From: Flavobacterium tiangeerense
GTDB taxonomy: Bacteria; Bacteroidota; Bacteroidia; Flavobacteriales; Flavobacteriaceae
Assembly: GCF_007830355.1 (NCBI RefSeq)
Contig: NZ_VLKO01000001.1
Span: forward strand, 248,001 to 312,000
DNA length: 64,000 nucleotides
Direction of reading: 5' to 3'
Shown here piece by piece: positions 37,301 to 48,110 of this stretch. The first letter of the stretch is position 1; each line of letters opens with the position of its first letter. Under the pieces are notes generated by a model that was given only the letters and a program-made list of their open reading frames with translations, did no database searches and had not been told where the DNA came from. A program made the translations under genes and the position numbers.

Positions 37301-38628
37301 ATTGGGTGACCTTTGATTACATTTTCAAGGATATCCCAAACTACAGGCTCTTTCTTATCTATTATTTTCTTAGCAGATTTAACTGTTTTAACAATTCCTC
37401 TTTCGATTAATTTACGAATCACAAAAGGCTTGTACAATTCAGCTGCCATATCTTTTGGGATACCACACTCAGATAGTTTTAATTCAGGTCCAACAACAAT
37501 TACCGAACGAGCAGAATAATCCACACGTTTTCCAAGTAAGTTTTGACGGAAACGACCTTGCTTACCTTTTAACGAGTCAGAAAGTGATTTTAAAGGTCTG
37601 TTTGATTCTGTTTTAACAGCAGATGCTTTACGCGTGTTGTCAAATAATGAATCTACAGATTCTTGTAACATACGTTTTTCGTTTCTCAAGATAACTTCTG
37701 GAGCTTTAATCTCCATTAATCTTTTCAAACGGTTGTTACGTATAATTACACGACGGTATAAATCATTTAAATCTGAAGTTGCAAAACGACCTCCATCAAG
37801 TGGCACAAGCGGACGTAATTCTGGTGGGATAACTGGTACCACTTTCATAATCATCCACTCAGGACGATTTTCGCGGTTTAAGTTAGACTCACGGAAAGAC
37901 TCCACAACTTGTAATCTTTTTAAAGCTTCTGTTTTACGTTGTTTAGATGTTTCATTGTTAGCGCTGTGTCTTAATTGGAAAGACAATGCATCAAGATCAA
38001 TTCTTGCTAACAAATCCATAATACACTCTGCTCCCATTTTGGCAACAAATTTATTTGGATCAAAATCATCTAAATATTGATTGTCAGCAGGAAGTGTATC
38101 TAAAATATTCAAATACTCTTCTTCTGTCAAGAAATCTAATCTTTGCAATGATTCACCATCAGGATTTTTAGCAATACCCGCTTGGATTACTACGTATCTT
38201 TCGTAGTAAATAATCATGTCTAATTTCTTAGATGGAAGACCAAGGATATAACCGATTTTGTTTGGTAAAGAACGGAAATACCAGATGTGAGCAATTGGCA
38301 CCACAAGATTGATGTGACCTACTCTATCTCTACGTACTTTTTTCTCAGTTACTTCAACACCACAACGGTCACAGATAATCCCTTTGTAACGTATTCTTTT
38401 ATATTTACCACAAGCACATTCAAAATCCTTAACAGGACCGAAAATTCTTTCGCAAAATAATCCGTCACGCTCTGGTTTGTGCGTTCTGTAGTTAATTGTT
38501 TCCGGTTTTAAAACTTCCCCTCTTGATTCTTTTAAGATAGATTCAGGAGATGCAAGACCGATTGAGATTTTATTAAACCTTTTTACAGGGTTTTTATCTT
38601 TATTGTTATTATTTCTATTATTCATCAT
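34315..38628 (-). CDS. rpoC: DNA-directed RNA polymerase subunit beta'
   Basis: A 1437-residue core polymerase subunit. Landmarks are the N-terminal zinc finger ([20 protein letters not shown]), the catalytic [15 protein letters not shown] with its three Asp holding Mg2+, and the second zinc site ([16 protein letters not shown]). [16 protein letters not shown], trigger-loop ([20 protein letters not shown]) and C-terminal domains are present. The length is normal for Bacteroidota, including lineage insertions. It follows rpoB after an unusually long 301-bp spacer. Confidence 0.98.
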   Translation of the reverse strand: MMNNRNNNNKDKNPVKRFNKISIGLASPESILKESRGEVLKPETINYRTHKPERDGLFCERIFGPVKDFECACGKYKRIRYKGIICDRCGVEVTEKKVRRDRVGHINLVVPIAHIWYFRSLPNKIGYILGLPSKKLDMIIYYERYVVIQAGIAKNPDGESLQRLDFLTEEEYLNILDTLPADNQYLDDFDPNKFVAKMGAECIMDLLARIDLDALSFQLRHSANNETSKQRKTEALKRLQVVESFRESNLNRENRPEWMIMKVVPVIPPELRPLVPLDGGRFATSDLNDLYRRVIIRNNRLKRLMEIKAPEVILRNEKRMLQESVDSLFDNTRKASAVKTESNRPLKSLSDSLKGKQGRFRQNLLGKRVDYSARSVIVVGPELKLSECGIPKDMAAELYKPFVIRKLIERGIVKTVKSAKKIIDKKEPVVWDILENVIKGHPILLNRAPTLHRLGIQAFQPKLIEGKAIQLHPLVCTAFNADFDGDQMAVHLPLGPEAILEAQLLMLGSHNILNPANGAPITVPSQDMVLGLYYMTKERLSTPEMKILGEGITFYSAEEVNIALNEGRVELNARVKIRAKDFNEAGELVYKVIQTTAGRVLFNEVVPEAAGYINDVLTKKNLRDIIGHVLSCTDVPTTAAFLDNMKDMGYKFAFKGGLSFSLGDIRIPDQKPQLIADAREQVQGISANYNMGLITNNERYNQVIDVWTSANAQLTELAMKNIREDQQGFNSVYMMLDSGARGSKEQIRQLTGMRGLMAKPKKSTAGGGEIIENPILSNFKEGLSILEYFISTHGARKGLADTALKTADAGYLTRRLHDVSQDVIVNIEDCGTLRGVEVSALKKNEEIVESLGERILGRVVLQDLINPLTNEVLVHSGEQITEAIMKAIDASPIEKVEVRSPLTCEALKGICAKCYGRNLATGKMTQRGEAVGVIAAQSIGEPGTQLTLRTFHVGGVAGGISEESSIITKFAGKLEIEDLKTVKGEDSEGNSVDIVVSRSTELKLIDETTGILLSTNNIPYGSSIFVADGQSVAKGDVICKWDPYNGVIVSEFTGKIAYEDLEQGQSFMVEIDEQTGFQEKVISESRAKKLIPTLLVYGKDGELIRSYNLPVGAHLMVENGEKIKAGKVLVKIPRRSSKSGDITGGLPRITELLEARNPSNPAVVSEIDGVVSFGKIKRGNREIVIESKFGDVRKYLVKLSSQILVQENDFVRAGVPLSDGAITPDDILRIQGPAAVQQYLVNEIQEVYRLQGVKINDKHFEVVIRQMMRKVRVQDPGDTLFLEDQLIHTKDFIVQNDKLYGMKVVEDAGDSSVLKEGQIITPRELRDENSLLKRTDKNLVVARDVVTATATPVLQGITRASLQTKSFISAASFQETTKVLNEAAVAGKIDYLEGLKENVIVGHRIPAGTGMREYDATIVGSKDDYNDMMANKEEYIY

Positions 38629-38885
38629 AGTTTTTACTATTGATTTATTTGCAATTAAAAAATTGATTTGATTTTAGTCTAAAGTCAAATGTCATAAAGT
38701 TTTAAAGTCACGACTGACTTTTTACTTTTGACTTTCAAACTTTTGACTTAAACACTACCTCGGGTTACTTCTCTAAACTTCAAACCTTTTTATTTTGAAG
38801 TGCTAGTTATAAAATTATTTGAAATTTCATAAAAAATCGGAACGGGTTACGGGTCTAAATCCTAAAAACTTATATAAATGCCAAA
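38629..38885. other. rpoB-rpoC spacer with aaagtca/tgacttt motifs
   Basis: The spacer is about 300 bp, longer than usual for rpoB-rpoC. It contains several short aaagtca and tgacttt motifs at 38675-38750, including one 7-bp hairpin with a cgac loop. No coding frame or promoter was recognised. Confidence 0.5.
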
Positions 38886-38913
38886 GTAGAGATGCGATTA
38901 ATCGCATCTCTAC
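38886..38913. repeat. 28-bp perfect palindrome after rpoB
   Basis: The 14-bp half gtagagatgcgatt is followed by its exact complement. It lies 16 bp after the rpoB stop and lacks a T run. Palindromes of the gtagaga-n-tctctac type are dispersed repeats in Bacteroidota and cyanobacteria, so this may be a mobile REP-like element rather than a terminator. Confidence 0.85.
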
Positions 38914-38929
38914 AGTTGACAAAATTTAT

Positions 38930-41900
38930 TTATTCCTCTAAACGAATATCAAGTCCAAGACCTTTCAATTCATGCATTAATACATTGAATGATTCTGGTA
39001 ATCCTGGTTCTGGCATAGACTCACCCTTAACGATTGCTTCGTAAGTTTTAGCTCTACCAATAACATCATCAGATTTAACAGTCAAGATTTCACGTAGTGT
39101 GCTAGAAGCTCCATATGCCTCAAGTGCCCAAACCTCCATCTCTCCAAAACGCTGACCTCCAAATTGTGCTTTACCTCCAAGTGGTTGTTGAGTGATTAAA
39201 GAGTACGGTCCGATAGAACGTGCGTGCATCTTGTCATCAACCATGTGACCCAATTTCAACATATAGATTACTCCAACAGTTGCTGCTTGGTGGAAACGCT
39301 CTCCAGTTCCTCCATCATATAAATGAGTATGTCCAAAACGTGGTACACCTGCCTCATCAGTCAAAGCATTTATTTGATCAAGTGAAGCACCGTCAAAAAT
39401 TGGAGTAGCAAATTTTCTACCCAAGTTCATTCCAGCCCAACCAAGAACAGTTTCATAAATTTGACCAATGTTCATACGAGAAGGTACCCCAAGTGGATTC
39501 AATACAATATCTACTGGTGTTCCATCTTCAAGGAAAGGCATATCTTCATGACGAACGATACGTGCAACGATACCTTTGTTACCGTGACGTCCTGCCATTT
39601 TATCACCCACTTTTAACTTACGTTTTTTAGCGATGTAGACTTTAGCTAATTTCAAAATTCCTGCTGGCAATTCATCTCCAACAGTAATCGTGAATTTCTC
39701 TCTACGTAATGCACCTTGTAAATCGTTCAATTTAATTTTATAGTTATGAATTAAATCATTAACCATAGTATTAGTAGCATCATCAGCTACCCATTGACCT
39801 TTACTTAAGTGGGCAAAATCTTCAACAGCATAAAGCATTTTTTGAGTATATTTTTTACCTTTTGGTAAAACTTCCTCACCCAAATCATTCATTACACCTT
39901 GAGATGTTTTCCCGTTAACTATCAAGAAAAGTTTTTCAACTAATTTGTCTTTTAATTCAACAAATTTCACTTCAAACTCCATTTCAAGTGCTCCTAAAGC
40001 ATCCTTGTCTTGTGTACGTTTACGTTTATCTTTCACTGCTCTTGCGAACAATTTCTTGTCTAAAACAACACCATGTAAAGAAGGAGACGCTTTTAAAGAA
40101 GCATCTTTTACATCACCTGCTTTGTCCCCGAAGATTGCACGAAGCAATTTCTCTTCCGGCGTAGGATCTGATTCTCCTTTTGGAGTAATTTTTCCAATAA
40201 GAATGTCACCAGGCTTCACCTCGGCTCCAATTCTAATCATACCGTTTTCATCCAAGTCTTTTGTAGCTTCTTCAGAAACGTTTGGTATATCATTCGTTAA
40301 CTCTTCATTACCTAATTTAGTATCTCTAACCTCTAATGAATAATCATCAACGTGGATAGAAGTAAAAATATCGTCACGAACTACTTTTTCAGAAATTACA
40401 ATCGCATCCTCAAAGTTGTACCCTTTCCAAGGCATAAACGCCACTTTCAAGTTACGTCCAAGAGCTAACTCTCCATTTTGAGTTGCGTAACCTTCCGATA
40501 GTACTTGACCAGCAACAACTCTATCCCCTTTTCTTACGATAGGTTTAAGGTTGATACTTGTACCTTGGTTGGTTTTTCTAAATTTAATTAGATTATATGT
40601 TTTTTCATCTGGTTCAAAACTAACCATTCTTTCTTCCTCAGAACGATCGTATTTGATAGTGATTATATTAGCATCAACGTACTCAATAACTCCATCACCT
40701 TCAGCATTTATCAATACTCTAGAATCAGAAGCAACTTGACGCTCTAAACCTGTACCTACAATTGGAGCTTCAGGACGAATCAAAGGAACCGCCTGACGCA
40801 TCATGTTAGATCCCATCAAGGCTCTGTTCGCATCATCATGTTCCAAGAAAGGAATCAAAGATGCAGAAATAGATGCAATCTGGTTCGGCGCAACGTCAGT
40901 ATAATCAACTTTTGAAGGCTCAATTACTGGGAAATCACCTTCTTGACGAGCAATAACATCCTCAGCAGTAATTTTACCAGCAGCATCCATTTGAATGTTA
41001 GCTTGTGCAATCAACATACCTTCTTCTTCTTCAGCACTTAAGTAAACTGGAGTAGACTCTAAATCTACAACTCCGTTAGTTACTTTACGGTAAGGTGTTT
41101 CAATGAAACCCATTCCGTTTACTTTAGCATAAACACCAAGAGATGAAATCAAACCAATGTTTGGTCCCTCTGGAGTTTCAATTGGACATAAACGTCCGTA
41201 ATGCGTATAGTGAACGTCACGTACCTCAAAACCAGCTCTCTCTCTAGAAAGTCCACCTGGTCCTAGTGCAGATAATCTTCTCTTGTGCGTAATCTCGGCA
41301 AGTGGATTTGTTTGATCCATAAACTGAGACAACTGGTTTGTTCCAAAGAAAGAGTTGATCACAGATGATAATGTTTTAGCATTAATCAAATCTATTGGTG
41401 TAAACACCTCGTTATCTCTAACGTTCATTCTCTCACGAATGGTTCTAGCCATACGAGCCAAACCAACACCAAATTGTTGAGACAATTGCTCACCAACTGT
41501 TCTTACACGACGATTAGATAAGTGATCAATATCATCAATCTCAGCTTTTGAGTTGATTAATTCAATCAAATATTTAACAATAGTGATGATATCCTCTTTG
41601 GTCAAGACTTGCTTTTCCATTGGGGTATCTAAACCTAATTTTTTATTAATTCTATAACGACCTACTTCACCTAAGTTATAACGTTGATCAGAGAAAAATA
41701 ATTTATCAATGATACCACGAGCAGTTTCCTCATCAGGCGGTTCAGCGTTACGTAATTGTCTATAGATATGTTCAACAGCCTCTTTTTCAGAGTTTGTTGG
41801 ATCTTTTTGTAACGTATTATGAATGATAGCATAATCACCTTGATTTGCATCTTCTTTGTGCAACAAAATAGATTTAACGTTAGAATCTATGATTTCCTCT

Positions 41901-42742
41901 ACATTATCTTTATCGATAATTGTATCTCTATCAAGGATTATTTCGTTACGTTCGATAGAAACTACCTCACCAGTATCTTCATCAACAAAATCCTCATGCC
42001 ATGTATTCAATACACGCGCCGCTAATTTTCTACCGATATATTTTTTAAGACCTGTTTTCGAAACCTTAATTTCTTCAGCAAGATCAAAAATTTCAAGAAT
42101 ATCCTTATCTCTTTCAAAACCAATAGCTCTGAATAAAGTTGTTACAGGAAGTTTTTTCTTTCTATCAATATACGCATACATTACACTATTGATATCTGTA
42201 GAAAATTCAATCCAAGAACCTTTAAACGGAATTACTCTCGCAGAATACAATTTTGTACCATTTGCATGGAATGATTGACCAAAGAAAACTCCAGGCGAAC
42301 GATGTAATTGAGATACAACTACACGCTCAGCACCATTGATCACAAAAGTACCACTTGGTGTCATGTAAGGAATTGTTCCTAGATAAACATCTTGAACAAT
42401 CGTTTCAAAATCTTCGTGTTCTGGGTCAGTACAATATAGTTTTAACCTTGCTTTTAAAGGTACACTATAAGTAAGCCCTCTTTCTATACATTCTTGAATT
42501 GTATAACGTGGTGGGTCTACAAAGTAATCAAGGAATTCTAATACGAAATTATTTCTCGTATCAGTAATTGGAAAATTCTCCATGAAGGTATTGTAAAGCC
42601 CTTCGTCACCTCTTTCGTCTGATTTAGTTTCTAATTGAAAAAAATCTTTAAACGATTTAACCTGAACATCTAGAAAATCTGGATAGTCAGGAATGTTTTT
42701 AGTTGAGGCAAAATTCAATCTTTCAGTCTGATTTGTTAGCAT
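38930..42742 (-). CDS. rpoB: DNA-directed RNA polymerase subunit beta
   Basis: A 1270-residue core polymerase subunit. ATG 42742 ([13 protein letters not shown]) is used instead of the TTG one codon earlier. The rifampicin-binding region reads [20 protein letters not shown] with [20 protein letters not shown]. The C-terminal [19 protein letters not shown] and [20 protein letters not shown] are intact. No common resistance substitution is obvious in the rifampicin cluster by eye. A terminator precedes it after rplL. Confidence 0.98.
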   Translation of the reverse strand: MLTNQTERLNFASTKNIPDYPDFLDVQVKSFKDFFQLETKSDERGDEGLYNTFMENFPITDTRNNFVLEFLDYFVDPPRYTIQECIERGLTYSVPLKARLKLYCTDPEHEDFETIVQDVYLGTIPYMTPSGTFVINGAERVVVSQLHRSPGVFFGQSFHANGTKLYSARVIPFKGSWIEFSTDINSVMYAYIDRKKKLPVTTLFRAIGFERDKDILEIFDLAEEIKVSKTGLKKYIGRKLAARVLNTWHEDFVDEDTGEVVSIERNEIILDRDTIIDKDNVEEIIDSNVKSILLHKEDANQGDYAIIHNTLQKDPTNSEKEAVEHIYRQLRNAEPPDEETARGIIDKLFFSDQRYNLGEVGRYRINKKLGLDTPMEKQVLTKEDIITIVKYLIELINSKAEIDDIDHLSNRRVRTVGEQLSQQFGVGLARMARTIRERMNVRDNEVFTPIDLINAKTLSSVINSFFGTNQLSQFMDQTNPLAEITHKRRLSALGPGGLSRERAGFEVRDVHYTHYGRLCPIETPEGPNIGLISSLGVYAKVNGMGFIETPYRKVTNGVVDLESTPVYLSAEEEEGMLIAQANIQMDAAGKITAEDVIARQEGDFPVIEPSKVDYTDVAPNQIASISASLIPFLEHDDANRALMGSNMMRQAVPLIRPEAPIVGTGLERQVASDSRVLINAEGDGVIEYVDANIITIKYDRSEEERMVSFEPDEKTYNLIKFRKTNQGTSINLKPIVRKGDRVVAGQVLSEGYATQNGELALGRNLKVAFMPWKGYNFEDAIVISEKVVRDDIFTSIHVDDYSLEVRDTKLGNEELTNDIPNVSEEATKDLDENGMIRIGAEVKPGDILIGKITPKGESDPTPEEKLLRAIFGDKAGDVKDASLKASPSLHGVVLDKKLFARAVKDKRKRTQDKDALGALEMEFEVKFVELKDKLVEKLFLIVNGKTSQGVMNDLGEEVLPKGKKYTQKMLYAVEDFAHLSKGQWVADDATNTMVNDLIHNYKIKLNDLQGALRREKFTITVGDELPAGILKLAKVYIAKKRKLKVGDKMAGRHGNKGIVARIVRHEDMPFLEDGTPVDIVLNPLGVPSRMNIGQIYETVLGWAGMNLGRKFATPIFDGASLDQINALTDEAGVPRFGHTHLYDGGTGERFHQAATVGVIYMLKLGHMVDDKMHARSIGPYSLITQQPLGGKAQFGGQRFGEMEVWALEAYGASSTLREILTVKSDDVIGRAKTYEAIVKGESMPEPGLPESFNVLMHELKGLGLDIRLEE

Positions 42743-42948
42743 CAATGAACAAAATTTTGATTAAAAAGTAATTTTATTATACAAATAACAAGCTATTTGT
42801 ATGCTTATTTTACAGTCATTACATCTTTAAAAACTAATTAAGGATAACTACTTTCTTATTATCTATTAATTTTTTTTCATCGTAATGGGTAAAATATATT
42901 TCGATAAATAAAATAAGTATCTAAAAAACACTAGATTTTAATTATACG

Positions 42949-42994
42949 AAAAAATGGTTTAGGTCAAAAGGTGATTAAACCCATGACCTAAACC
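42949..42994 (-). terminator. Hairpin with T run between rplL and rpoB
   Basis: 11-bp perfect stem (42956-42966 with 42984-42994), 17-nt loop, then attttttcg on the minus strand. It lies 22 bp after the rplL stop. It probably reduces transcription into rpoB rather than ending it fully. Confidence 0.8.
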
Positions 42995-43016
42995 GTATTC
43001 ATTAAACGGAGTTTAA

Positions 43017-43385
43017 TTATTTAAGCTCAACAACAGCTCCAGCTTCTTCTAAAGATTTTTTAAGACCTTCAGCCTCTTCTTTAGTTACACCTTCTTTAAC
43101 GTTACTTGGAGCGCTATCAACTACATCTTTAGCTTCTTTCAAACCTAAACCTGTAAGTTCTTTAACTAATTTTACAACTGCTAATTTAGAAGCACCAGCC
43201 TCTTTCAATACAACTGTAAATTCAGTTTGAACTTCTTCAGCAGCAGCTTCACCACCACCTGAAACTACTACAGCTGCAGCAGCTGGTTCGATTCCGTACT
43301 CATCTTTTAATATTGTTGCTAATTCGTTAACTTCTTTAACTGTAAGGTTAACTAATTGTTCTGCGAATTGTTTCAAATCTGCCAT
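43017..43385 (-). CDS. rplL: 50S ribosomal protein L7/L12
   Basis: A 122-residue stalk protein: an N-terminal dimerisation helix ([19 protein letters not shown]), an Ala/Gly/Glu hinge ([17 protein letters not shown]) and the factor-binding C-terminal domain ([20 protein letters not shown]). It recruits translational GTPases. It is the last ribosomal gene before rpoB and is followed by a terminator-like hairpin. Confidence 0.97.
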   Translation of the reverse strand: MADLKQFAEQLVNLTVKEVNELATILKDEYGIEPAAAAVVVSGGGEAAAEEVQTEFTVVLKEAGASKLAVVKLVKELTGLGLKEAKDVVDSAPSNVKEGVTKEEAEGLKKSLEEAGAVVELK

Positions 43386-43471
43386 TTTTTTATCGTTTTA
43401 AAATGATTTGTAAAATATAATTTATTTATTGTGCGCGTAATTCGAATAATATTAGATAAAATCTAAAATTA

Positions 43472-43984
43472 TTAAGCTTCAACTTCCTCAGAAACCTCTT
43501 CGCTACCAGCGAATTGGTTTTGTAAAGCAGAAATAACTCTCTGTGCAGGTGATTGTAATAATCCAATGATTTCACCAATAAGCTCTTCTTTAGATTTGAT
43601 AGTTGCTAATGCATCTAATTGGTCATCACCTAAATAAATTTCAGAGTTAATGTAAGCACCTTTTAAAATAGGCTTAGCTGATTTTTTTCTAAAATCTTTA
43701 ATGATTTTTCCAGGAGCATTAGCCACATCTGAAATAAAGATAGCGCTATTACCACTCAATACTGAAGGTAAATCACCATAATCATTATCAGAAGCTTCCA
43801 TTGCTTTTGCAAGCAACGTGTTTTTTACAACCTCTAATTTTATACCTGCTTTAAAACAAGCTCTTCTTAAACTTGAAGTAGTTTCTGCATTAAGTCCTGA
43901 AATATCAGATACATATATAATATTTGTACCAGCTAACTGTGCAGTTAAATTTTCAATCGCGATTGATTTTTCTTCTCTAGTCAT
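43472..43984 (-). CDS. rplJ: 50S ribosomal protein L10
   Basis: A 170-residue protein that anchors the L7/L12 stalk on 23S rRNA. N-terminal globular part: MTREEKSIAIENLTAQLAGT, then LRRACFKAGIKLEVVKNTLL; the C-terminal helix binds L7/L12 dimers. It precedes rplL by 86 bp. In other bacteria the L10-L12 complex represses its own mRNA leader; whether that holds here is not visible. Confidence 0.97.
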   Translation of the reverse strand: MTREEKSIAIENLTAQLAGTNIIYVSDISGLNAETTSSLRRACFKAGIKLEVVKNTLLAKAMEASDNDYGDLPSVLSGNSAIFISDVANAPGKIIKDFRKKSAKPILKGAYINSEIYLGDDQLDALATIKSKEELIGEIIGLLQSPAQRVISALQNQFAGSEEVSEEVEA

Positions 43985-44006
43985 ACTAAAAGTTATTAAC
44001 TACCAA

Positions 44007-44696
44007 TTATACTGCTTTAGGATCCAATGCAATAGCAGGACTCATTGTGCTTGTAAGGTGTATACCTTTAATGTATGTACCTTTAGCAGCAGTTGGCTTA
44101 AGTTTAATTAATGTTTGAATAATTTCGTGTGCATTGTCATAGATTTGCTCAGCTCCAAAAGAAACTTTACCAATTCCAGCATGAACAATTCCAGTTTTAT
44201 CAACTTTAAAGTCAATTTTACCAGCTTTAACCTCTTGAACAGCTTTAGCAACATCCATAGTTACTGTACCTGTTTTAGGGTTTGGCATTAAACCTCTTGG
44301 TCCTAATATACGACCTAAAGGACCTAATTTACCCATAACAGCTGGCATCGTGATAATTACATCAACATCTGTCCAACCATCTTTGATTTTTTGTAAATAG
44401 TCATCAAGACCTACATAATCAGCACCAGCTGCCAAAGCCTCAGCTTCTTTATCTGGAGTAACTAATGCTAATACTTTTACATCTTTACCAGTACCGTGAG
44501 GTAATGTAACAACACCTCTTACCATTTGATTCGCTTTTCTTGGATCTACACCCAAACGAACTGCGATATCAACAGACTCATCAAATTTTGCAGAAGCTAT
44601 AACTTTGATTAATGCAGCAGCATCTTTCAAAGAGTATAGTTTATTCTTCTCAATTTTAGAAGCAGCCTCTTTTTGCTTTTTTGTTAATTTTGCCAT
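44007..44696 (-). CDS. rplA: 50S ribosomal protein L1
   Basis: A 229-residue L1-stalk protein. Signature segments are [32 protein letters not shown], and [19 protein letters not shown] (about 119-137). It lies 13 bp after rplK and 22 bp before rplJ, clearly in one operon. Confidence 0.97.
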   Translation of the reverse strand: MAKLTKKQKEAASKIEKNKLYSLKDAAALIKVIASAKFDESVDIAVRLGVDPRKANQMVRGVVTLPHGTGKDVKVLALVTPDKEAEALAAGADYVGLDDYLQKIKDGWTDVDVIITMPAVMGKLGPLGRILGPRGLMPNPKTGTVTMDVAKAVQEVKAGKIDFKVDKTGIVHAGIGKVSFGAEQIYDNAHEIIQTLIKLKPTAAKGTYIKGIHLTSTMSPAIALDPKAV

Positions 44697-44709
44697 TTCT
44701 TTCTCTTAA

Positions 44710-45147
44710 TTAAAAAGGAGCATCTCCTGATACAGTTATACCCATAGATCTAGCAGTTCCAGCGATCATGCTCATTGCAGATTCGATTGTGAATGCATTT
44801 AGATCTACCATTTTATCTTCAGCTATCGCTTTGATAACATCCCAAGTAACACTAGCTACTTTTTTACGATTTGGTTCACCTGATCCAGACTTTAGCTTTG
44901 CAGCCTCCAATAATTGAACGGCAGCTGGAGGAGTTTTTACAACAAAATCAAATGATTTGTCTTTATACACAGTAATTTGTACTGGGCATATTTTGCCAGG
45001 TTTATCTTGTGTTCTAGCATTAAATTGCTTACAGAACTCCATGATATTAACCCCAGCAGCTCCTAAAGCAGGTCCAACCGGTGGCGACGGATTCGCAGCA
45101 CCTCCCTTAACTTGTAGTTTAACTACCTTACTAATTTCTTTAGCCAT
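44710..45147 (-). CDS. rplK: 50S ribosomal protein L11
   Basis: A 145-residue GTPase-centre protein. The proline-rich [20 protein letters not shown] (residues 17-36) is the L11 signature, and the C-terminal domain ([17 protein letters not shown]) binds 23S rRNA. It heads the rplKAJL run, 67 bp after nusG. Confidence 0.97.
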   Translation of the reverse strand: MAKEISKVVKLQVKGGAANPSPPVGPALGAAGVNIMEFCKQFNARTQDKPGKICPVQITVYKDKSFDFVVKTPPAAVQLLEAAKLKSGSGEPNRKKVASVTWDVIKAIAEDKMVDLNAFTIESAMSMIAGTARSMGITVSGDAPF

Positions 45148-45214
45148 TTTTTAAAAAATTTAACACCATAATCATTGGAAGCGATTACAGTGGATATTAT
45201 AGATGTAACAAAAA

Positions 45215-45766
45215 TTATACTTTTTCAACTTGCATAAAACTAAGTTCTAATGGTGTTTTTCTACCGAAAATTTTAACCATTACTTCTAGTTTACGCTTTT
45301 CTTCATTTATTTTTTCAACTGAACCATTAAATCCATTAAATGGACCATCAATTACTTTAATTGTCTCTCCAACATTAAAAGGAATAGATCTAGTATCAGT
45401 ATTTACAGCAAGTTCATCAACCTTACCTAACATTCTGTTAACCTCAGACATTCTTAAAGGAACAGGCTCTCCACCTTTAATCTCACCTAAAAAACCAATA
45501 ACGCTAGTAATTGATTTTATAATATGAGGTATTTCTCCAACAAGATTCGCTTCTATCATGACATAGCCAGGAAAGTAAACTTTATCTTTAACTAATTTTT
45601 TTCCCTCTTTAACAGTTACTACTTTTTCAGTAGGAACTAGAACTTGAGAAACATAATCAGTCATTTCTAATCTTGCAATTTCAGTCTCAATATAAGCTTT
45701 AACTTTATTCTCTTGGCCACTTACCGCTCTAACGACATACCATTTTTTTACATTCACATCTGCCAT
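45215..45766 (-). CDS. nusG: Transcription elongation factor NusG
   Basis: A 183-residue protein with the NGN domain (KWYVVRAVSGQENKVKAYIE, 7-26; DKVYFPGYVMIEANL) and a C-terminal KOW domain (KVIDGPFNGFNGSVEKINEE). It binds RNA polymerase and links it to ribosomes or Rho. It lies 10 bp after secE. Confidence 0.97.
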   Translation of the reverse strand: MADVNVKKWYVVRAVSGQENKVKAYIETEIARLEMTDYVSQVLVPTEKVVTVKEGKKLVKDKVYFPGYVMIEANLVGEIPHIIKSITSVIGFLGEIKGGEPVPLRMSEVNRMLGKVDELAVNTDTRSIPFNVGETIKVIDGPFNGFNGSVEKINEEKRKLEVMVKIFGRKTPLELSFMQVEKV

Positions 45767-45776
45767 AACAAATAAA

Positions 45777-45974
45777 TTAAGCTTTTATCCAGTTAAAAAA
45801 TCCAGCTAAAGCTTTTGCGAAAATTTCATCAACTCCCCATGTTCCCAAGGCAAACAATACAGAAAATACAGCCACAACAATCGTGAGACGCTGTACCTCA
45901 GACCATTCTGGCCAAGTTACATTTGATTTCAACTCTTCAAATGCTTCTGATATGTAATTTACAACTTTTGTCAT
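45777..45974 (-). CDS. secE: Preprotein translocase subunit SecE
   Basis: A 65-residue protein with one membrane helix (TIVVAVFSVLFALGTWGVDEIF). The amphipathic segment ahead of it has the SecE pattern FEELKSNVTWPEWSEVQ. It is the short single-helix form usual outside Enterobacteria. It stabilises SecY. It lies between tRNA-Trp and nusG. Confidence 0.95.
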   Translation of the reverse strand: MTKVVNYISEAFEELKSNVTWPEWSEVQRLTIVVAVFSVLFALGTWGVDEIFAKALAGFFNWIKA

Positions 45975-45991
45975 TGTGATATATTTTTTTG

Positions 45992-46062
45992 CACGGGCGG
46001 AGGGATTCGAACCCCCATCAACGGTTTTGGAGACCGCTATTCTACCCTTGAACTACGCCCGT
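45992..46062 (-). tRNA. trnW: tRNA-Trp (CCA)
   Basis: A 71-nt cloverleaf: acceptor ACGGGCG pairs fully with CGCCCGT, discriminator G, anticodon stem GCGGT with ACCGT-like partner and loop with CCA. TTCGAAT T-loop present. It sits between tuf and secE, a conserved Bacteroidota arrangement. Confidence 0.95.
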
Positions 46063-46067
46063 AGAAT

Positions 46068-46100
46068 AAAAAACAATGTCGTCGTTAAACGACACTGTTT
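46068..46100 (-). terminator. Terminator of tuf
   Basis: 12-bp stem with one G-U pair (46071-46082 with 46089-46100), followed by a T run on the minus strand. It lies 22 bp after the tuf stop and directly before tRNA-Trp, for which no separate promoter was found, so some read-through is expected. Confidence 0.75.
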
Positions 46101-46121
46101 TTGAATTTATTTTTTTGTAGA

Positions 46122-47309
46122 TTAACCTACAATCTCAGTAACTTGTCCAGCTCCTACTGTTCTACCACCTTCACGGATAGCGAAACGTAAACCAACGCTC
46201 ATTGCGATTGGGCTTAACAAAGATACATTGATAGTTAAGTTATCTCCTGGCATTACCATCTCTACACCTTCTGGTAAAGTAATAACTCCTGTTACGTCAG
46301 TTGTACGTACGTAGAACTGTGGACGGTAGTTGTTATGGAATGGAGTGTGACGTCCACCTTCTTCTTTTTTCAAGATATAAACCTCAGCTTTGAAAGTTGC
46401 GTGTGGCTTAACAGATCCTGGCTTAATGATAACCATTCCTCTTTTGATAGATTCTTTATCAACACCTCTTAATAATAAACCTACGTTATCTCCAGCTTCA
46501 CCTCTATCAAGGATTTTACGGAACATCTCAACTCCAGTGATAGTAGAAGTCAATTTTTCAGCTCCCATACCAATGATTTCAACTGGATCTCCTGTATTAG
46601 CAATACCTGTTTCGATACGACCTGTAGCAACAGTTCCACGTCCAGTAATTGTAAATACATCCTCAACTGGCATCAAGAAAGGTTTTTCTGTATCTCTGAT
46701 TGGCTCTTCGATCCAAGAATCTACAGCTTCCATCAATTCAAGAATTTTAGGAACCCAAGCAGCATCATTATTCAATCCACCTAAAGCAGAACCTTGAATA
46801 ACTGGACAGTTGTCACCATCATATTCGTAGAAAGACAACAAGTCTCTAATTTCCATTTCAACAAGCTCTAATAACTCAGCATCATCAACCATATCCACTT
46901 TGTTCATGAAAACTACCATTCTAGGGATACCTACTTGGCGACCTAAAAGGATGTGCTCACGTGTTTGTGGCATTGGTCCATCAGTTGCAGCTACAACAAG
47001 AATAGCTCCATCCATTTGAGCAGCTCCTGTAACCATGTTCTTCACGTAATCCGCGTGACCTGGACAGTCAACGTGTGCATAGTGACGATTAGCAGTTTCA
47101 TACTCAACGTGAGATGTATTAATTGTAATACCTCTTTCTTTTTCTTCAGGAGCATTATCAATTTGATCAAATGATTTTGCTTGACAGTAACCAGCATCAG
47201 ATAATACTTTTGTGATTGCTGCTGTTAAAGTAGTTTTACCGTGATCTACGTGTCCGATCGTACCAATATTTAAGTGTGGTTTCGAACGGTTAAAGGTTTC
47301 TTTTGCCAT
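46122..47309 (-). CDS. tuf: Elongation factor Tu
   Basis: A 395-residue GTPase that brings aminoacyl-tRNA to the ribosome. G1 is [11 protein letters not shown] (about 19-29), G2 is [14 protein letters not shown]3 is [12 protein letters not shown], and G4 is NKVDMVDD. The length is normal and only one copy is in the window. It follows three tRNA genes and precedes tRNA-Trp and secE. Confidence 0.98.
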   Translation of the reverse strand: MAKETFNRSKPHLNIGTIGHVDHGKTTLTAAITKVLSDAGYCQAKSFDQIDNAPEEKERGITINTSHVEYETANRHYAHVDCPGHADYVKNMVTGAAQMDGAILVVAATDGPMPQTREHILLGRQVGIPRMVVFMNKVDMVDDAELLELVEMEIRDLLSFYEYDGDNCPVIQGSALGGLNNDAAWVPKILELMEAVDSWIEEPIRDTEKPFLMPVEDVFTITGRGTVATGRIETGIANTGDPVEIIGMGAEKLTSTITGVEMFRKILDRGEAGDNVGLLLRGVDKESIKRGMVIIKPGSVKPHATFKAEVYILKKEEGGRHTPFHNNYRPQFYVRTTDVTGVITLPEGVEMVMPGDNLTINVSLLSPIAMSVGLRFAIREGGRTVGAGQVTEIVG

Positions 47310-47361
47310 TTTACTTAATTTTAATCTTGTTATATATTAATTTTTATTTCCTACTTACTTG

Positions 47362-47433
47362 AGCCAACTACGGGAATTGAACCCGTGACCTCTTCCTTAC
47401 CAAGGAAGCACTCTACCTCTGAGCTAAGTCGGC
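47362..47433 (-). tRNA. trnT: tRNA-Thr (GGT)
   Basis: A 72-nt cloverleaf. Acceptor GCCGACT pairs with AGTTGGC (one G-U), anticodon stem CTTCC/GGAAG around a loop TTGGTAA giving GGT. T-loop TTCAATT. It is the tRNA closest to tuf. Confidence 0.95.
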
Positions 47434-47509
47434 AGAACCTCTTATCAAAGAGCTCGAATTACAATTTGGGAATTTTTCAATCCACCAACCACAATTCAAG
47501 TTTTTCTTG

Positions 47510-47590
47510 TGGGGAGAGCAGGATTCGAACCTGCGAAGTTCACACAGCAGATTTACAGTCTGCCCTCGTTGGCCGCTTGAGTATCTCCCC
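47510..47590 (-). tRNA. trnY: tRNA-Tyr (GTA)
   Basis: An 81-nt cloverleaf with the long variable arm expected for bacterial tRNA-Tyr. Acceptor GGGGAGA pairs fully with TCTCCCC, discriminator A, anticodon GTA in GCAGACTGTAAATCTGC. Confidence 0.95.
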
Positions 47591-47621
47591 AACTTTTTTT
47601 ATTTTATACCTCAATAATTTG

Positions 47622-47695
47622 AGCCGGCGGAGGGACTCGAACCCACGACCTGCTGATTACAAATCAGCTGCTCTAGCCAACTGAGCTACACTGGC
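47622..47695 (-). tRNA. trnT: tRNA-Thr (TGT), with stem mismatches
   Basis: A 74-nt cloverleaf with a strong anticodon stem (GCTGA/TCAGC) and TGT anticodon. The acceptor GCCAGTG pairs with CGCCGGC except A4-C69, and the T stem GTGGG/CCCTC has a U50-U64 mismatch. All other positions look normal, so it is probably functional. Confidence 0.9.
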
Positions 47696-47703
47696 AAATC
47701 AAT

Positions 47704-47731
47704 AAAAAAAGTCCGCTATTTCTAACGGACT
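47704..47731 (-). terminator. Possible hpf terminator overlapping the tRNA promoter start
   Basis: 6-bp stem (agtccg 47710-47715 with cggact 47726-47731) followed by a T run on the minus strand. It lies about 55 bp after the hpf stop and overlaps the likely transcription start of the tRNA-tuf promoter at 47733-47761. Confidence 0.5.
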
Positions 47732-47732
47732 G

Positions 47733-47761
47733 CAAATGTATAGATTTTATCTCTCAATCAA
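47733..47761 (-). promoter_or_regulatory. Promoter of the tRNA-tuf operon
   Basis: On the minus strand a -33 TTG (rc of 47759-47761), 18-bp spacer, then TACATTTG (rc of 47733-47740), a perfect TAnnTTTG. It would drive tRNA-Thr/Tyr/Thr and tuf. Confidence 0.72.
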
Positions 47762-47785
47762 AACATTTTTTGAAAAAAATTTATA

Positions 47786-48088
47786 TTAAATATGAGAACT
47801 AATCTTTTCTTTTCTCTTGAGCAACATTCGCTCTAGAGATTCTGAAGACAACTCTATCGCTTCTTCAAAGGTTTTACACTGCTTTTTTACCAGAAATTCA
47901 TCACCTGGAACAATTATTTTTACTTCGGCAATTTTATTTTCTTTTTCACTAGTTTTCTCAACTTTCAAAAAAACATCCGACGATACAACCTTGTCATAGT
48001 ACTTTTCTAATTTATCCAATCGCTCTTGAACAAAATCAACTAGCTTCTTGTCAACTGTAAAGTTAACTGCGTGTACACTTACCTTCAT
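47786..48088 (-). CDS. hpf: Ribosome hibernation promoting factor, short form
   Basis: A 100-residue protein starting at MKVSVHAVNFTVDKKLVDFV (ATG 48088). A longer frame reaches 48157, but its extra 23 residues overlap the end of xerC and are not HPF-like. The family pattern RLDKLEKYYDKVVSSDVFLK and CKTFEEAIELSSESLERML are present. It lacks the C-terminal dimer domain of long HPF. It silences ribosomes in stationary phase. It lies 22 bp after xerC. Confidence 0.93.
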   Translation of the reverse strand: MKVSVHAVNFTVDKKLVDFVQERLDKLEKYYDKVVSSDVFLKVEKTSEKENKIAEVKIIVPGDEFLVKKQCKTFEEAIELSSESLERMLLKRKEKISSHI

Positions 48089-48110
48089 AATCTTCTTTTT
48101 TTTTAATGGT

